Virus record (IMG/VR): IMGVR_UViG_3300025133_000048
Coordinates: 32,390 to 96,389 of that record
Direction: 5' to 3' (one strand)
DNA from: a virus
Length of the DNA stretch: 64,000 nucleotides
Numbering within the stretch: the stretch's first letter is position 1; every line of letters begins with the position of its first letter. The position numbers and the translations under genes were made by a program. This document shows, piece by piece, positions 52,573 through 60,802 of the stretch. The notes below the pieces were generated by a model. It did no database searches. It saw only the letters and a program-made list of their open reading frames with translations, and was not told the origin of the DNA.

Positions 52573-53330
52573 TGGCAGATTATTCCAAAGTATTAAATAT
52601 CTCCGGAGAAAACATAGAAAGAATAAATGGTATATCCGGAGACAACATTATAAAATTAGATGGGCTCACAACCCCTTCAGGTGGTGAAGAAGGCCCCAGT
52701 CTTCCGACTCCAATGAAGATTTATAATTTTAATGAATCAGACACAGATATTGTGTTATATAATAATGCAACAACCGGTTCATTCTCTGGTGTCAACATGA
52801 ACGTCCTTTCACTAGATGGTACCAACGATTATGCTGACATAAGTGATTTTGCTGATGAGCTAATTGGCCACAATCCAGAACATTTCACCCTTACTTGTTT
52901 TATTCGGAGAACAAGCAACACCACAGCAAGAGAAGTTATTGTATTTAGAAATTATAACAGTGGTAATAGTCACCGGTGGGGATTCAATATTAAAAATAGA
53001 AAACTTGGCTTCTCTGGTCCAAATAGGGTTTGCAGCGACACAATAGCACAGGACACTTGGTACCATGTTGCCATGGCTTATAATGATACTACACGCAAAG
53101 CAAAAATGTACATTGATGGCCAACCAGCATCCGGCACAAATACTTATACAATAAATAACACAGCGTTTGCTGATAGTGACAAACTTTATATTGGAATGGA
53201 AACAGATGGATCAACAGTTAGTGACGATTATGAAGGACAAATTGGCCTCATGAAATTTTACAATACGACACTGTCAGACCAACAATTGTCCGATATATAT
53301 ACATCTGAATCTGGTTCATTTTTCGTATAG
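52572..53330 (+). CDS. LamG-domain protein, 252 aa
   Basis: The first 40 residues contain two similar SGENI/SGDNI units (ISGENIERINGISGDNIIKL). From about residue 55 the protein is a single LamG domain: LSLDGTNDYADISDF, FTLTCFIRRTS, TWYHVAMAYND, KMYIDGQPASG and QIGLMKFYNTTLSDQQLSDI. It is a compact, complete LamG module and is the simplest of the LamG proteins in this window. Placed just before scaffold and capsid genes, it may decorate the head or fibre. Carbohydrate binding is possible but unproven. Confidence 0.7.
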   Translation: MADYSKVLNISGENIERINGISGDNIIKLDGLTTPSGGEEGPSLPTPMKIYNFNESDTDIVLYNNATTGSFSGVNMNVLSLDGTNDYADISDFADELIGHNPEHFTLTCFIRRTSNTTAREVIVFRNYNSGNSHRWGFNIKNRKLGFSGPNRVCSDTIAQDTWYHVAMAYNDTTRKAKMYIDGQPASGTNTYTINNTAFADSDKLYIGMETDGSTVSDDYEGQIGLMKFYNTTLSDQQLSDIYTSESGSFFV

Positions 53331-53375
53331 CTTCCCACGCTTAAACAATGGTTCTGCCTTTTCTCTCTACAATCA

Positions 53376-53383
53376 CTATTTAT
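53376..53383 (+). promoter_or_regulatory. Intergenic octamer CTATTTAT, candidate late promoter (copy 8)
   Basis: Embedded in a perfect inverted repeat, ATCAC (53372-53376) and GTGAT (53385-53389), around TATTTATT. 31 bases before the scaffold start. Confidence 0.5.
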
Positions 53384-53414
53384 TGTGATAAACTATTACT
53401 TAGGAGAGAATTTA

Positions 53415-54464
53415 ATGTCATCTATGTTAGATCAAGCCATCGTTGATGCCCAGACACTTCGAGAAGCGGCCCTTAAAAATGCCGAACAGTCAGTGATTGA
53501 CAAGTATGCCCCAGAAATTAAGGCTGCTGTTGAATCAATTTTAGAAGGTGAGACAAAGCAAGTCATAACCGAAGAAGAATCAATAGCACCAGAAGCTGCG
53601 GCCACCGGTGGTTATGAAATTCCTTATGCAGCAGATCCGGGCGCTTCAGGCGAAGAGCCTGTCGAAATGACCATGGAATTCGAATTCGATCCAGAAGATT
53701 TCCAATTGGATTTAGAAAATTTAAAAAACGCAGTAGAAGCTCAGCCTGATGCTGCCGGAGAAGAACCTGAAGACATCGATTCTTTGGTTGGTTCTCTTGG
53801 GCTTGAGTCACCAGACGAAGGTGGCGGGTTTGAAGAAGAAGCACTGCAAGAAGATGTAAATTTAGAAGATGCTCTAATTGAAGAATTAATTTCGATGATT
53901 AGCGAAGATGCTATTGACGAAGCACTTGTTGTAGATACCGGTGAAGAAAAGCACGGTTGGGTAACAACTGATGCTGGGACTCGTAGCTATGACGCCGAGC
54001 TTGAACTAGCAGCAAAGCAATCAACAGAATACAAAGAAAAAGCAGCCGAACTTGAAAAGCAGATCGGTGAGCTAAATGATACCATTTTATCGTACCAAAC
54101 AACACAAGATAAGCTCCACAATGTAGTCACTGACATGAAGGACAAGCTTGAGGAAGCCCTTGTGATGAATGCACGATTGTTATATTCGAATAGAATATTA
54201 AGTGACGCCTCCTTGAATGAGCGACAAAAAACAAAAATTGTCGAAGCCGTCGCTAAGGCAAAAACAATAGAAGAAGCGAAGACAATCGCAGAGACTCTTA
54301 AAGAAACTGTAGTGGGTGCCGCACAAAAAGGCCCTCAATCACTCAGTGAGTCTGTAAATAGAAAGTCTAACCTTTCTCATGTGTTGCCACGTAGAAAGCA
54401 GCAAGAACTCAATGAGACCCTCGATTTCGCTGGTCGAATGAGAAAGCTTGCTGGCATAGACTAA
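53415..54464 (+). CDS. 22: Prohead scaffold core protein, gp22-like
   Basis: 349 aa from ATG 53415, chosen because TAGGAGAG precedes it; an ATG at 53385 overlaps the octamer repeat. The protein is very acidic in the first 190 residues (FDPEDFQLDLENL, GGGFEEEALQEDV), then coiled-coil (KAAELEKQIGELNDTILSY, DMKDKLEEALVMNARLLYSN) and ends basic (HVLPRRKQQELNETL...RMRKLAG). Composition, the NARLLYSNRIL region and position directly before the capsid gene fit T4 gp22. It would be degraded by the gp21 protease during maturation. Confidence 0.82.
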   Translation: MSSMLDQAIVDAQTLREAALKNAEQSVIDKYAPEIKAAVESILEGETKQVITEEESIAPEAAATGGYEIPYAADPGASGEEPVEMTMEFEFDPEDFQLDLENLKNAVEAQPDAAGEEPEDIDSLVGSLGLESPDEGGGFEEEALQEDVNLEDALIEELISMISEDAIDEALVVDTGEEKHGWVTTDAGTRSYDAELELAAKQSTEYKEKAAELEKQIGELNDTILSYQTTQDKLHNVVTDMKDKLEEALVMNARLLYSNRILSDASLNERQKTKIVEAVAKAKTIEEAKTIAETLKETVVGAAQKGPQSLSESVNRKSNLSHVLPRRKQQELNETLDFAGRMRKLAGID

Positions 54465-54471
54465 ATAAATA
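54460..54471 (+). promoter_or_regulatory. AT-rich element ACTAAATAAATA before the capsid gene
   Basis: At the stop of the scaffold gene, 19 bases before the capsid ATG. It differs from the CTATTTAT octamer but resembles TATAAATA-type late promoters of T4-like phages. Promoter role is uncertain. Confidence 0.35.
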
Positions 54472-54475
54472 CAAT

Positions 54476-54484
54476 TAAGGAGGT
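54476..54484 (+). promoter_or_regulatory. Full-length Shine-Dalgarno site of the major capsid gene
   Basis: TAAGGAGGT is complementary to the whole anti-Shine-Dalgarno core of bacterial 16S rRNA and lies six bases before the capsid ATG. It is the strongest ribosome binding site I noticed in the window. Confidence 0.85.
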
Positions 54485-54490
54485 ATACAA

Positions 54491-56236
54491 ATGTCTATAA
54501 TTGAAAAATTATCAGAAGGTATTGTTAACCGCGACATGAAAGCGGAAGGACATGCTCTTCTTAACAAATGGGAGTCTACCGGACTTCTTGAGGGTCTTGA
54601 GACCCAACATCAAAAGGCGACAATGTCTCGTCTTCTGGAAAACCAAGCAAAAGAACTTCTTCGTGAAAGCTCTGCCATGGCTGGTGGTGACGTTGAAGGT
54701 TTTGCTGCTGTTGCTTTTCCTATCGTTCGTCGTGTATTCGCCGGACTTATCGCTAATGATCTTGTAAGCGTTCAGCCTATGAGTCTTCCAAGCGGTCTTA
54801 TCTTCTTCCTTGACTTCACTTTCGACCGTGATCGTCTTGGACAAGAAACCGGTGATTCTATCTACGGACAGGGTGCTGTCGGTTCTGACATCGCAACTGG
54901 TGTTTCTTTGAACTCTGCTCAGTTAGACAAGCAACCTTACGGATTTTCATCTGCATATGCTTCTCCAACTGGCTCATTAGCTGCTTCAGCTCTTCCACAA
55001 TCAGCTGTGACACTAGCTGCTAATGGCGCTACCTTAGCTACGGCCCCTAATGGTGCTACAATAGTTGGCACTATGGTTGCTGATGATTCTTTATTTGGAA
55101 ATTTAATCGATTGGGATGCAGATCTCATGGACGAACACAGCGGATCTTATATTTTAGCTCAGGCTTATGATTTTAGTGGTGTTGCTGATTTTAATTCGGA
55201 TCATCTCTCACAAATCATTCTTCCTCTTTCCGGGGCTACTGTTGGTCTTGTTGGAACTCAGGTTCGTCGTTTGACACAGGTTGATGCTAACAATTCAGAT
55301 AAAATCATCTGTTTTTATGTACATAGCACAACCCTTGCTGCTGCAACCATTGGTGCTCATGATCATGGTGCTGGTTCTTATGAAAAAATTGACACTTACT
55401 CAACAGCTGGTTTAGCTGCTGGTGCAGTTGCGGCAGACGCTTTTGCTCTTGAAAACAATGCAAACATACCAGAGATCGATATCAAAGTAGATAGTATCGC
55501 TATCACAGCAACAACCAAGAAGTTGAAAGCTAAGTGGACTCCTGAATTGGGACAAGACTTAAATGCTTATCACAACTTGGATGCTGAGGTAGAATTGACT
55601 TCAATCCTCTCTGAGCAAATTGCTCTTGAGATTGATCGTGAGATTCTTGCGGACCTTGTAAATGGTGCAACTGCTGCAACATATTACTGGGCTCGTTCTC
55701 CCGGAATGTTTGTCAATCGCGAGACCGGTGCTGAGATTGGTGCTTCTGCTGTTGCTCCTGATTTCACCGGAACTGTTAGCGAATGGTACGAGACTCTTAT
55801 CGAAACCATTAATGATGTTTCTGCACAGATTCATCGTAAGACACTTCGCGGTGGAGCCAACTATGTTGTAGTTTCTCCTGAAGTTGCTAACATCCTTGAA
55901 TTCACCGCTGGGTTCCGTGCAAACGTAACTGCTGACGCTGACAAAGGTGATATTGGTGCTGTTAAAGTTGGATCACTCAGTCGTAAGTTTGATGTTATCG
56001 TTGATCCTTACTTCCCACGTAATGCTGTTCTTGTTGGACGTAAAGGAAGCTCATTCCTCGAAAGCGGATATGTTTATGCTCCATACGTACCACTACAAGT
56101 AACTCCAACTATCTTTGGGGTTGAAGACTTTGTACCTCGCAAGGGTGTAATGACTCGTTATGCTAAGAAGATGGTTCGTCCTGATATGTACGGTCTTGTT
56201 ATCGTTCGTGGACTTCTTGGTGAAAGTGGCGCATAA
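54491..56236 (+). CDS. 23: Major capsid protein, gp23-like
   Basis: 581 aa (T4 gp23 is 521). The region AGGDVEGFAAVAFPIVRRVFA (from residue 64) and DLVSVQPMSLPSGLIFFLDF align with the mature N-terminus of T4 gp23. The centre has ELTSILSEQIALEIDREILADL and the C-terminus YAPYVPLQVTPTIFGVEDFVP and KMVRPDMYGL, both typical of gp23. By analogy the prohead protease would remove about 60 residues, possibly after LLRE59. T-ending codons dominate and the ribosome binding site is optimal, both signs of very high expression. A UUCG-capped terminator follows. Confidence 0.92.
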   Translation: MSIIEKLSEGIVNRDMKAEGHALLNKWESTGLLEGLETQHQKATMSRLLENQAKELLRESSAMAGGDVEGFAAVAFPIVRRVFAGLIANDLVSVQPMSLPSGLIFFLDFTFDRDRLGQETGDSIYGQGAVGSDIATGVSLNSAQLDKQPYGFSSAYASPTGSLAASALPQSAVTLAANGATLATAPNGATIVGTMVADDSLFGNLIDWDADLMDEHSGSYILAQAYDFSGVADFNSDHLSQIILPLSGATVGLVGTQVRRLTQVDANNSDKIICFYVHSTTLAAATIGAHDHGAGSYEKIDTYSTAGLAAGAVAADAFALENNANIPEIDIKVDSIAITATTKKLKAKWTPELGQDLNAYHNLDAEVELTSILSEQIALEIDREILADLVNGATAATYYWARSPGMFVNRETGAEIGASAVAPDFTGTVSEWYETLIETINDVSAQIHRKTLRGGANYVVVSPEVANILEFTAGFRANVTADADKGDIGAVKVGSLSRKFDVIVDPYFPRNAVLVGRKGSSFLESGYVYAPYVPLQVTPTIFGVEDFVPRKGVMTRYAKKMVRPDMYGLVIVRGLLGESGA

Positions 56237-56262
56237 TCTTTTAGATTAGACCATTCACAGTT

Positions 56263-56295
56263 AAGGCCCCTTGTCTTCGGACTTGGGGCTTTTTC
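56263..56295 (+). terminator. Intrinsic terminator after the capsid gene, UUCG-capped
   Basis: Stem AAGGCCCC...GGGGCTT with a 2x2 T/T internal loop, inner GTC/GAC and a C(TTCG)G tetraloop, followed by TTTTTC. UUCG loops are exceptionally stable. Confidence 0.88.
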
Positions 56296-56306
56296 TATTT
56301 AAATCA

Positions 56307-56314
56307 CTATTTAT
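56307..56314 (+). promoter_or_regulatory. Intergenic octamer CTATTTAT, candidate late promoter (copy 9)
   Basis: 12 bases after the capsid terminator and 22 bases before the next ATG. It lies in an inverted repeat, ACTAT and ATAGT. Confidence 0.5.
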
Positions 56315-56336
56315 TGATAGTCATAGGAGATTTTAG

Positions 56337-56597
56337 ATGAAACCCAAGCAAAAAAGACTTTTTGTAAAAAGACAACAAGAAGCAGCAAGAAAAGCACAAG
56401 CAGAAGCAAATGCACTCGCTGCTGAAAAGGCAAGGGAAGAAGCAGCTCGTCAAAAGCGAGAAGCTGAAGCTGCCAAGAGAAAAGCTGCCGAAGAGGCTGC
56501 AAGAAGAAAAGCTGCTGATGAAGCCAAAAAGAAGGCAGAGGCTGCAAAAAGAAAAGCCGCTGCTGCAAAAAGAAAATCTAAAGCCAAAGAGGAATAA
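56337..56597 (+). CDS. Lys/Ala/Glu-rich basic helical protein
   Basis: 86 aa. Apart from the first 12 residues (MKPKQKRLFVKR) it is made almost wholly of Ala, Lys, Arg and Glu in patterns such as EAAKRKAAEEAARRKAADEA and AAKRKAAAAKRKSKAKEE. It is predicted as one long helix, resembling the linker of TolA and the tails of histone-H1-like proteins; low complexity makes any homology claim unsafe. It forms its own unit: terminator and octamer before, terminator after. A DNA-condensing or internal head protein is a reasonable guess. Confidence 0.65.
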   Translation: MKPKQKRLFVKRQQEAARKAQAEANALAAEKAREEAARQKREAEAAKRKAAEEAARRKAADEAKKKAEAAKRKAAAAKRKSKAKEE

Positions 56598-56627
56598 AAA
56601 AAATAAAAAAAGATCCTCCCCAGTTTC

Positions 56628-56660
56628 TCCCTCGACACTTGAGTGTCGGGGGTTTTCTTT
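56628..56660 (+). terminator. Intrinsic terminator after the basic protein gene
   Basis: Stem CCC(T)CGACAC with GTGTCGGGG around a TTGA loop (one bulged T), followed by a T-rich tract. Confidence 0.82.
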
Positions 56661-56669
56661 CTTCTAAAA

Positions 56670-56677
56670 CTACTTAT
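56670..56677 (+). promoter_or_regulatory. Intergenic octamer CTACTTAT, candidate late promoter (copy 10)
   Basis: Ten bases after the terminator, 20 bases before the neck protein ATG. Same C variant as at 49195. Confidence 0.5.
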
Positions 56678-56697
56678 TAGGATTAGAGGATCATTAA

Positions 56698-57942
56698 ATG
56701 GCATTACCAACCTTAACACCAACTTCAACAACTTCAGCAATCATCCTGCCAAGCACAGGATCTACAGATAATGTTGTATCTGCTCTTCCACTCGGAGTCT
56801 ATTCGGCCTCATCACAATTTATAACAGGCGCCATGGCTCAAGTTGCTTTTACATATAAGAGACTTGGTGGCGATGTTTTAGATATTGAATTGACAGAGCA
56901 AAACATTTATGCAGCATACGAAGATGCGGTATTGGAATATTCCTATATAGTAAACACCCATCAGTCAAAGAATGCATTGGGTTCAGCTTTGGGAACTGCT
57001 ACTGCTTCATTTGATCACAAAGGTGAAGTTACAGCTGGGACAGGCGTTGCTCTTAAATATCCTAAATTGACATTTGATTACGCTTTTAAGATGGGCGATA
57101 AATTTGCAACAGAGGCAGGAGTCGGCGGAACTGAATCAATCTATAGTGCTTCTATAACAACCGTTGCAGACCAGCAGGATTACGATTTACAAAGCATTGT
57201 AAGTGCTTCTTCTGCTGCTGGTGGTGTACCCTATGCTGACTTAGTTGGTGATAAAAGAATTAAAATTAGACAAGTTTATTATGTAAGTCCGAGACAGATG
57301 TGGAGATTTTACGGATATTATGGTGGGCTCAATGTTGTTGGTGATTTTCACAATTATGGACAATACTCTGATACCTCTACGTTCCAAGTAATACCAGCAT
57401 GGCAAAACAAGCTTCAGGCAATCTCATATGAAGACCACCTTTATACAAGGACTTCACACTATTCTTACGAGGTTATTAATAATAAGCTGAGGTTGTACCC
57501 GATACCGCAGTCGGTATCACCAGAAAAGTTCTGGTTTAGGTTTACTATTGAGACAAATTCTCCATTTTCTGACGATACAGAGTCGGGGCAAAATGGAGTG
57601 AATAATTTAAACAATATTCCATTTGAGAACATTTCTTATGAATCTATCAATTCAATTGGAAAGCAATGGATTAGAAGATTTGCCTTGGCATTGTCCAAAG
57701 AAACCCTTGGGCAGATTAGAGGCAAATTTGGTGGGCAAGTTCCCATTCCCGGCGATAGCATTAGTCTTAATGCTTCCGATCTTCTTGGTCAGGCAAAAGA
57801 AGAACAAGCGACTCTAAGAGAAGAGTTATCTAAAGTTCTTGATGAGACTTTATATAATAAACTTATTGAGACAGATAAAAACATGGTTGAAAACCAACAA
57901 GCCATTGTCAACATGTCTCCACTTAAAATTTTTGTAGGATAA
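56698..57942 (+). CDS. Neck protein candidate, gp13-like
   Basis: 414 aa. Two blocks resemble gp13-type neck proteins of T4-like cyanophages: NIYAAYEDAVLEYSYIVNTH near residue 68 and RRFALALSKETLGQIRGKF near residue 325. Between them it is beta-rich (IRQVYYVSPRQMWRFYGYYG, LRLYPIPQ). In T4, gp13 and gp14 form the neck that closes the filled head and joins the tail. Position after the capsid gene and before the gp14/gp15-like and sheath genes supports this. T4 gp13 is shorter (309 aa), so the assignment is moderate. Confidence 0.6.
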   Translation: MALPTLTPTSTTSAIILPSTGSTDNVVSALPLGVYSASSQFITGAMAQVAFTYKRLGGDVLDIELTEQNIYAAYEDAVLEYSYIVNTHQSKNALGSALGTATASFDHKGEVTAGTGVALKYPKLTFDYAFKMGDKFATEAGVGGTESIYSASITTVADQQDYDLQSIVSASSAAGGVPYADLVGDKRIKIRQVYYVSPRQMWRFYGYYGGLNVVGDFHNYGQYSDTSTFQVIPAWQNKLQAISYEDHLYTRTSHYSYEVINNKLRLYPIPQSVSPEKFWFRFTIETNSPFSDDTESGQNGVNNLNNIPFENISYESINSIGKQWIRRFALALSKETLGQIRGKFGGQVPIPGDSISLNASDLLGQAKEEQATLREELSKVLDETLYNKLIETDKNMVENQQAIVNMSPLKIFVG

Positions 57943-57945
57943 ACA

Positions 57946-60303
57946 ATGAACAATTTATTTGAAAACTGGAGAAGATATATCTCCGAGGCTGAAGAGGAAG
58001 AAATTTCACACTTGCAGGATGCACTTGATGTTCCTGTTGAGGACTATCTGTTTTCCAATATCTTTGGAAACAGGTATCGTCTTATTTCTGAATTCACCGC
58101 TCCTGATGAGGGGCCTCTTTCTGAATTAACAACCATTCTGTCTACTCATGGCTGGGAAGTGGATTTTAAAAACTTCAAGGCTCGCAAAACCATAAGAACA
58201 CGAAAAAATGTTGAAGGTGAAATGGTTGATGTTGAAAGAATTGAAGAAGTCAAACTCATTAAGCTCATCAATAACATAATCACACAGCTTAATACTATCG
58301 GTGATAAAGTTAAGGCACTGAACAAAACCGAAGATAAGACCAAGCAGAAAAAAATGATTATGTCATTTGATAAGGGTTTTAACAAATTCTTCGGACAACC
58401 TGCTGCAAACATGAAACCAACCGGCGGAGAGAGCTATCCGTTTCAGTCAATCGTTTCCGATCCAGATCAGGCTCCATACTTTCTTGGAATGGTTATGACT
58501 TGGTCGCGAAGAGAATCTATGCTAAAGAAGTCCGCCGCAAAAATGAAAAAGAATGCTGAATTTCTTGCAAAGAATAGAGAAGATATATCAAAGAACTACG
58601 AGAAGTATTTTAACGAGAAGTATTACATGGTTCTCTCAAGACATCCAATTGATGTGTTCAGAATGTCAGATCATGAAGGGTTGCAGTCGTGCCACATGCC
58701 TCCTTCTAAGAAACACATGACAGAATACGACGAATACAACATTTGTGCTCTGGCTGAGGCTCATGCTAATGGCATGATAGCATATGCAATTTCGGAAGAG
58801 TTTTTCAAGGATGCTGGAGTTGAGCCGACACAGGCGGGAATAGATAAATACGAGGATGATGAACTGTTCGCAGATCCGGATAGAAGTGTTGACGGGATCA
58901 GACCAGAAGCAAGAATAAGAGTAAAGAACCTATCCTACAGAAATGAAAGCGAACAAATAGGACTCGCTGTTCCTCAAGGTAAGATCTATGGAGATAAAGT
59001 TCCGGGTTTTATTGAACATCTTTACAATGTAACAGAAGAAGCACAAAAGGAAGAAGCCAATAAAATTATTGAGCTTGAAGGCGACACCGTTGATTATGAT
59101 AAGTTCACCAGATTTGGTGGGAGCTATGAAGACAGTGGTTTCGGAGCAGAGTTTTCCATTATTAGTTTTCTTAATGGTGTTTCCGGAAAGTCGCTGACAG
59201 GTCTCGGATCAGTCAATTATGATGATGATTTAGAAGCATCGCTATCACAAGAACTTGGCAGCAGTTATGAAAGAATACAACTTATGATGACCGAGGTTGA
59301 GGAAGCAGTTGCTTATCGTAGTGGAGACCTAAACATAGATTTTGGCTTTGATGTGGAAGAGCACGGACCAGAAGATGTTTGGATTATGATGACCGTTACC
59401 ATGGCTATAACAATACAAGGTAAGTTAAGGCAAGGAAAAACAATTCGTAATCTGATGGGTGAAATTGAAGAAGCATTAGAGATGGCTGAAGATCTTTATT
59501 ATGAGATTCCTTCTCCAAGGGTTGTACAGGATTTGGTACCTGATGGTGAAGATGTGTTTAGAATTGTATTAGAGTGGGATGGAGAAAAAGCAAATGACCT
59601 TATTGGTGTTGAGTGGATTGATCCTCATGAGATTGAAGGAGAAATAGATTCCGCCCTTCATCATGGCAAAAACTTAACCGCTATTTTTGCATCGTCTGAT
59701 GAGATGTCGGACGGACTCCCAGCCTATATTGAAGCTTATGCTGAAAAGGAAGGTGTATTTGAGGGTGAAAACTATTCGGTTCATCACTTGGTTAACCTTA
59801 ATACAGAAGAAAGAGGCATCTGGGAAGTTGAAGAGCTTGAGTGGGAAGATGATCTTATTATGGGAGAGGTTCTCGGTGAAGCAAAGTTTTCTTCTAGCGG
59901 AGACATATCCATCTATCCGGATGAGATCTTGAAAGCTGCCCTTGGTGATCAATTTGATGATGAAAATATAGATCCAAGAATAATAGCCAGAGCCATTGAG
60001 CTACTGGGTGAAGTTAAAGAGCTGGGTGTTTTTGATGCTTTGGATGCTACTATTGAATTTGACGGTGAGTTTACAAAAGAAGCAATCAAGGAAGAAGATG
60101 ATATCACTTTGGACATTGAATTTCGTATACAGAGAGAAGACGGCTCCACTGCAATGGAGGCAGCAAAGATGCTTGTAGACAGCGCCGAAGAAGAAATACG
60201 CGAACAAATTGAATCTTATGTGGCAAACAAGCTGAAAAACGAATTACTCGCAGAGGCGAATACAAGACCCCAAAGAACAGTAAAAATAAAAATAAGAAGG
60301 TAA
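57946..60303 (+). CDS. Large unknown protein between neck genes, possible packaged protein
   Basis: 785 aa, acidic, no family recognised. It begins LFENWRRYISEAEEEE, which resembles the capsid-targeting start of T4 internal proteins and contains ISE, a match to the gp21 cleavage rule (L/I)xE. A distinctive segment at 228-250 reads MVLSRHPIDVFRMSDHEG then SCH (C249, H250), followed by YNICALAEAHANGMIAYAI. The C-terminal half is Glu/Asp-rich alternating strands and helices and the tail is basic (RPQRTVKIKIRR). Cys/His conservation elsewhere would suggest an enzyme; I cannot assign one. Confidence 0.6.
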   Translation: MNNLFENWRRYISEAEEEEISHLQDALDVPVEDYLFSNIFGNRYRLISEFTAPDEGPLSELTTILSTHGWEVDFKNFKARKTIRTRKNVEGEMVDVERIEEVKLIKLINNIITQLNTIGDKVKALNKTEDKTKQKKMIMSFDKGFNKFFGQPAANMKPTGGESYPFQSIVSDPDQAPYFLGMVMTWSRRESMLKKSAAKMKKNAEFLAKNREDISKNYEKYFNEKYYMVLSRHPIDVFRMSDHEGLQSCHMPPSKKHMTEYDEYNICALAEAHANGMIAYAISEEFFKDAGVEPTQAGIDKYEDDELFADPDRSVDGIRPEARIRVKNLSYRNESEQIGLAVPQGKIYGDKVPGFIEHLYNVTEEAQKEEANKIIELEGDTVDYDKFTRFGGSYEDSGFGAEFSIISFLNGVSGKSLTGLGSVNYDDDLEASLSQELGSSYERIQLMMTEVEEAVAYRSGDLNIDFGFDVEEHGPEDVWIMMTVTMAITIQGKLRQGKTIRNLMGEIEEALEMAEDLYYEIPSPRVVQDLVPDGEDVFRIVLEWDGEKANDLIGVEWIDPHEIEGEIDSALHHGKNLTAIFASSDEMSDGLPAYIEAYAEKEGVFEGENYSVHHLVNLNTEERGIWEVEELEWEDDLIMGEVLGEAKFSSSGDISIYPDEILKAALGDQFDDENIDPRIIARAIELLGEVKELGVFDALDATIEFDGEFTKEAIKEEDDITLDIEFRIQREDGSTAMEAAKMLVDSAEEEIREQIESYVANKLKNELLAEANTRPQRTVKIKIRR

Positions 60304-60307
60304 TAGA

Positions 60308-60802
60308 ATGTCAGATGATAATAAGTGGTCAAAACCAGATTCTCCTCCCCCGCCGATGTTCTTCGGAGAGAAAGAAAAGAATCTTGTAAAACAAGTTAAT
60401 GATGAAATTATTGAGCGAGTTGTTGGACAACAGCTTCTTTACTTTCCGATTGACATTGACCATACCAATTTTCATCCTTTATATGGAGAAGCAATTGAAA
60501 AAACATTTCTCCCACCAGTTCGTGTATTTGCAAGAGTTGAATATCAAGGTGTTGAAACAAATTTTGTTGACAACTTGGCACTTGATAAAAAGACTGGTTT
60601 AAAGATAATGTTTCACAAAAGAAGATTAACCGAAGATCAGAACCTGTTTGTACGAGAAGGTGATTTTGTAAAATACGGAAAAATCTTTTATGAAATTGTA
60701 AAATTAAATGAACCAAAACACCTTTTTGGTCAAGCCGATACACAATTTGAAATTATAGCAGATTGTATAAGAGCAAGAGACGGAGTTTTCAATGCAGAGT
60801 GA
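60308..60802 (+). CDS. Neck protein candidate, gp14-like
   Basis: 164 aa, shorter than T4 gp14 (256). The start is Pro-rich (SPPPPMFFGEKEKNLVKQVND); the core reads YFPIDIDHTNFHPLYGEAIE, TFLPPVRVFARVEYQG and VREGDFVKYGKIFYEIVKL, a compact beta barrel-like pattern of connector proteins. Position between gp13-like and gp15-like/sheath genes supports a head-to-tail joining role. Homology to gp14 is not certain. It overlaps the next gene by 11 bases. Confidence 0.5.
   Translation: MSDDNKWSKPDSPPPPMFFGEKEKNLVKQVNDEIIERVVGQQLLYFPIDIDHTNFHPLYGEAIEKTFLPPVRVFARVEYQGVETNFVDNLALDKKTGLKIMFHKRRLTEDQNLFVREGDFVKYGKIFYEIVKLNEPKHLFGQADTQFEIIADCIRARDGVFNAE

Noticed and set aside
56410-56667. 85-codon frame overlapping the Lys/Ala-rich gene
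   Set aside because: Shadow of the repetitive basic gene; it runs through the terminator hairpin.
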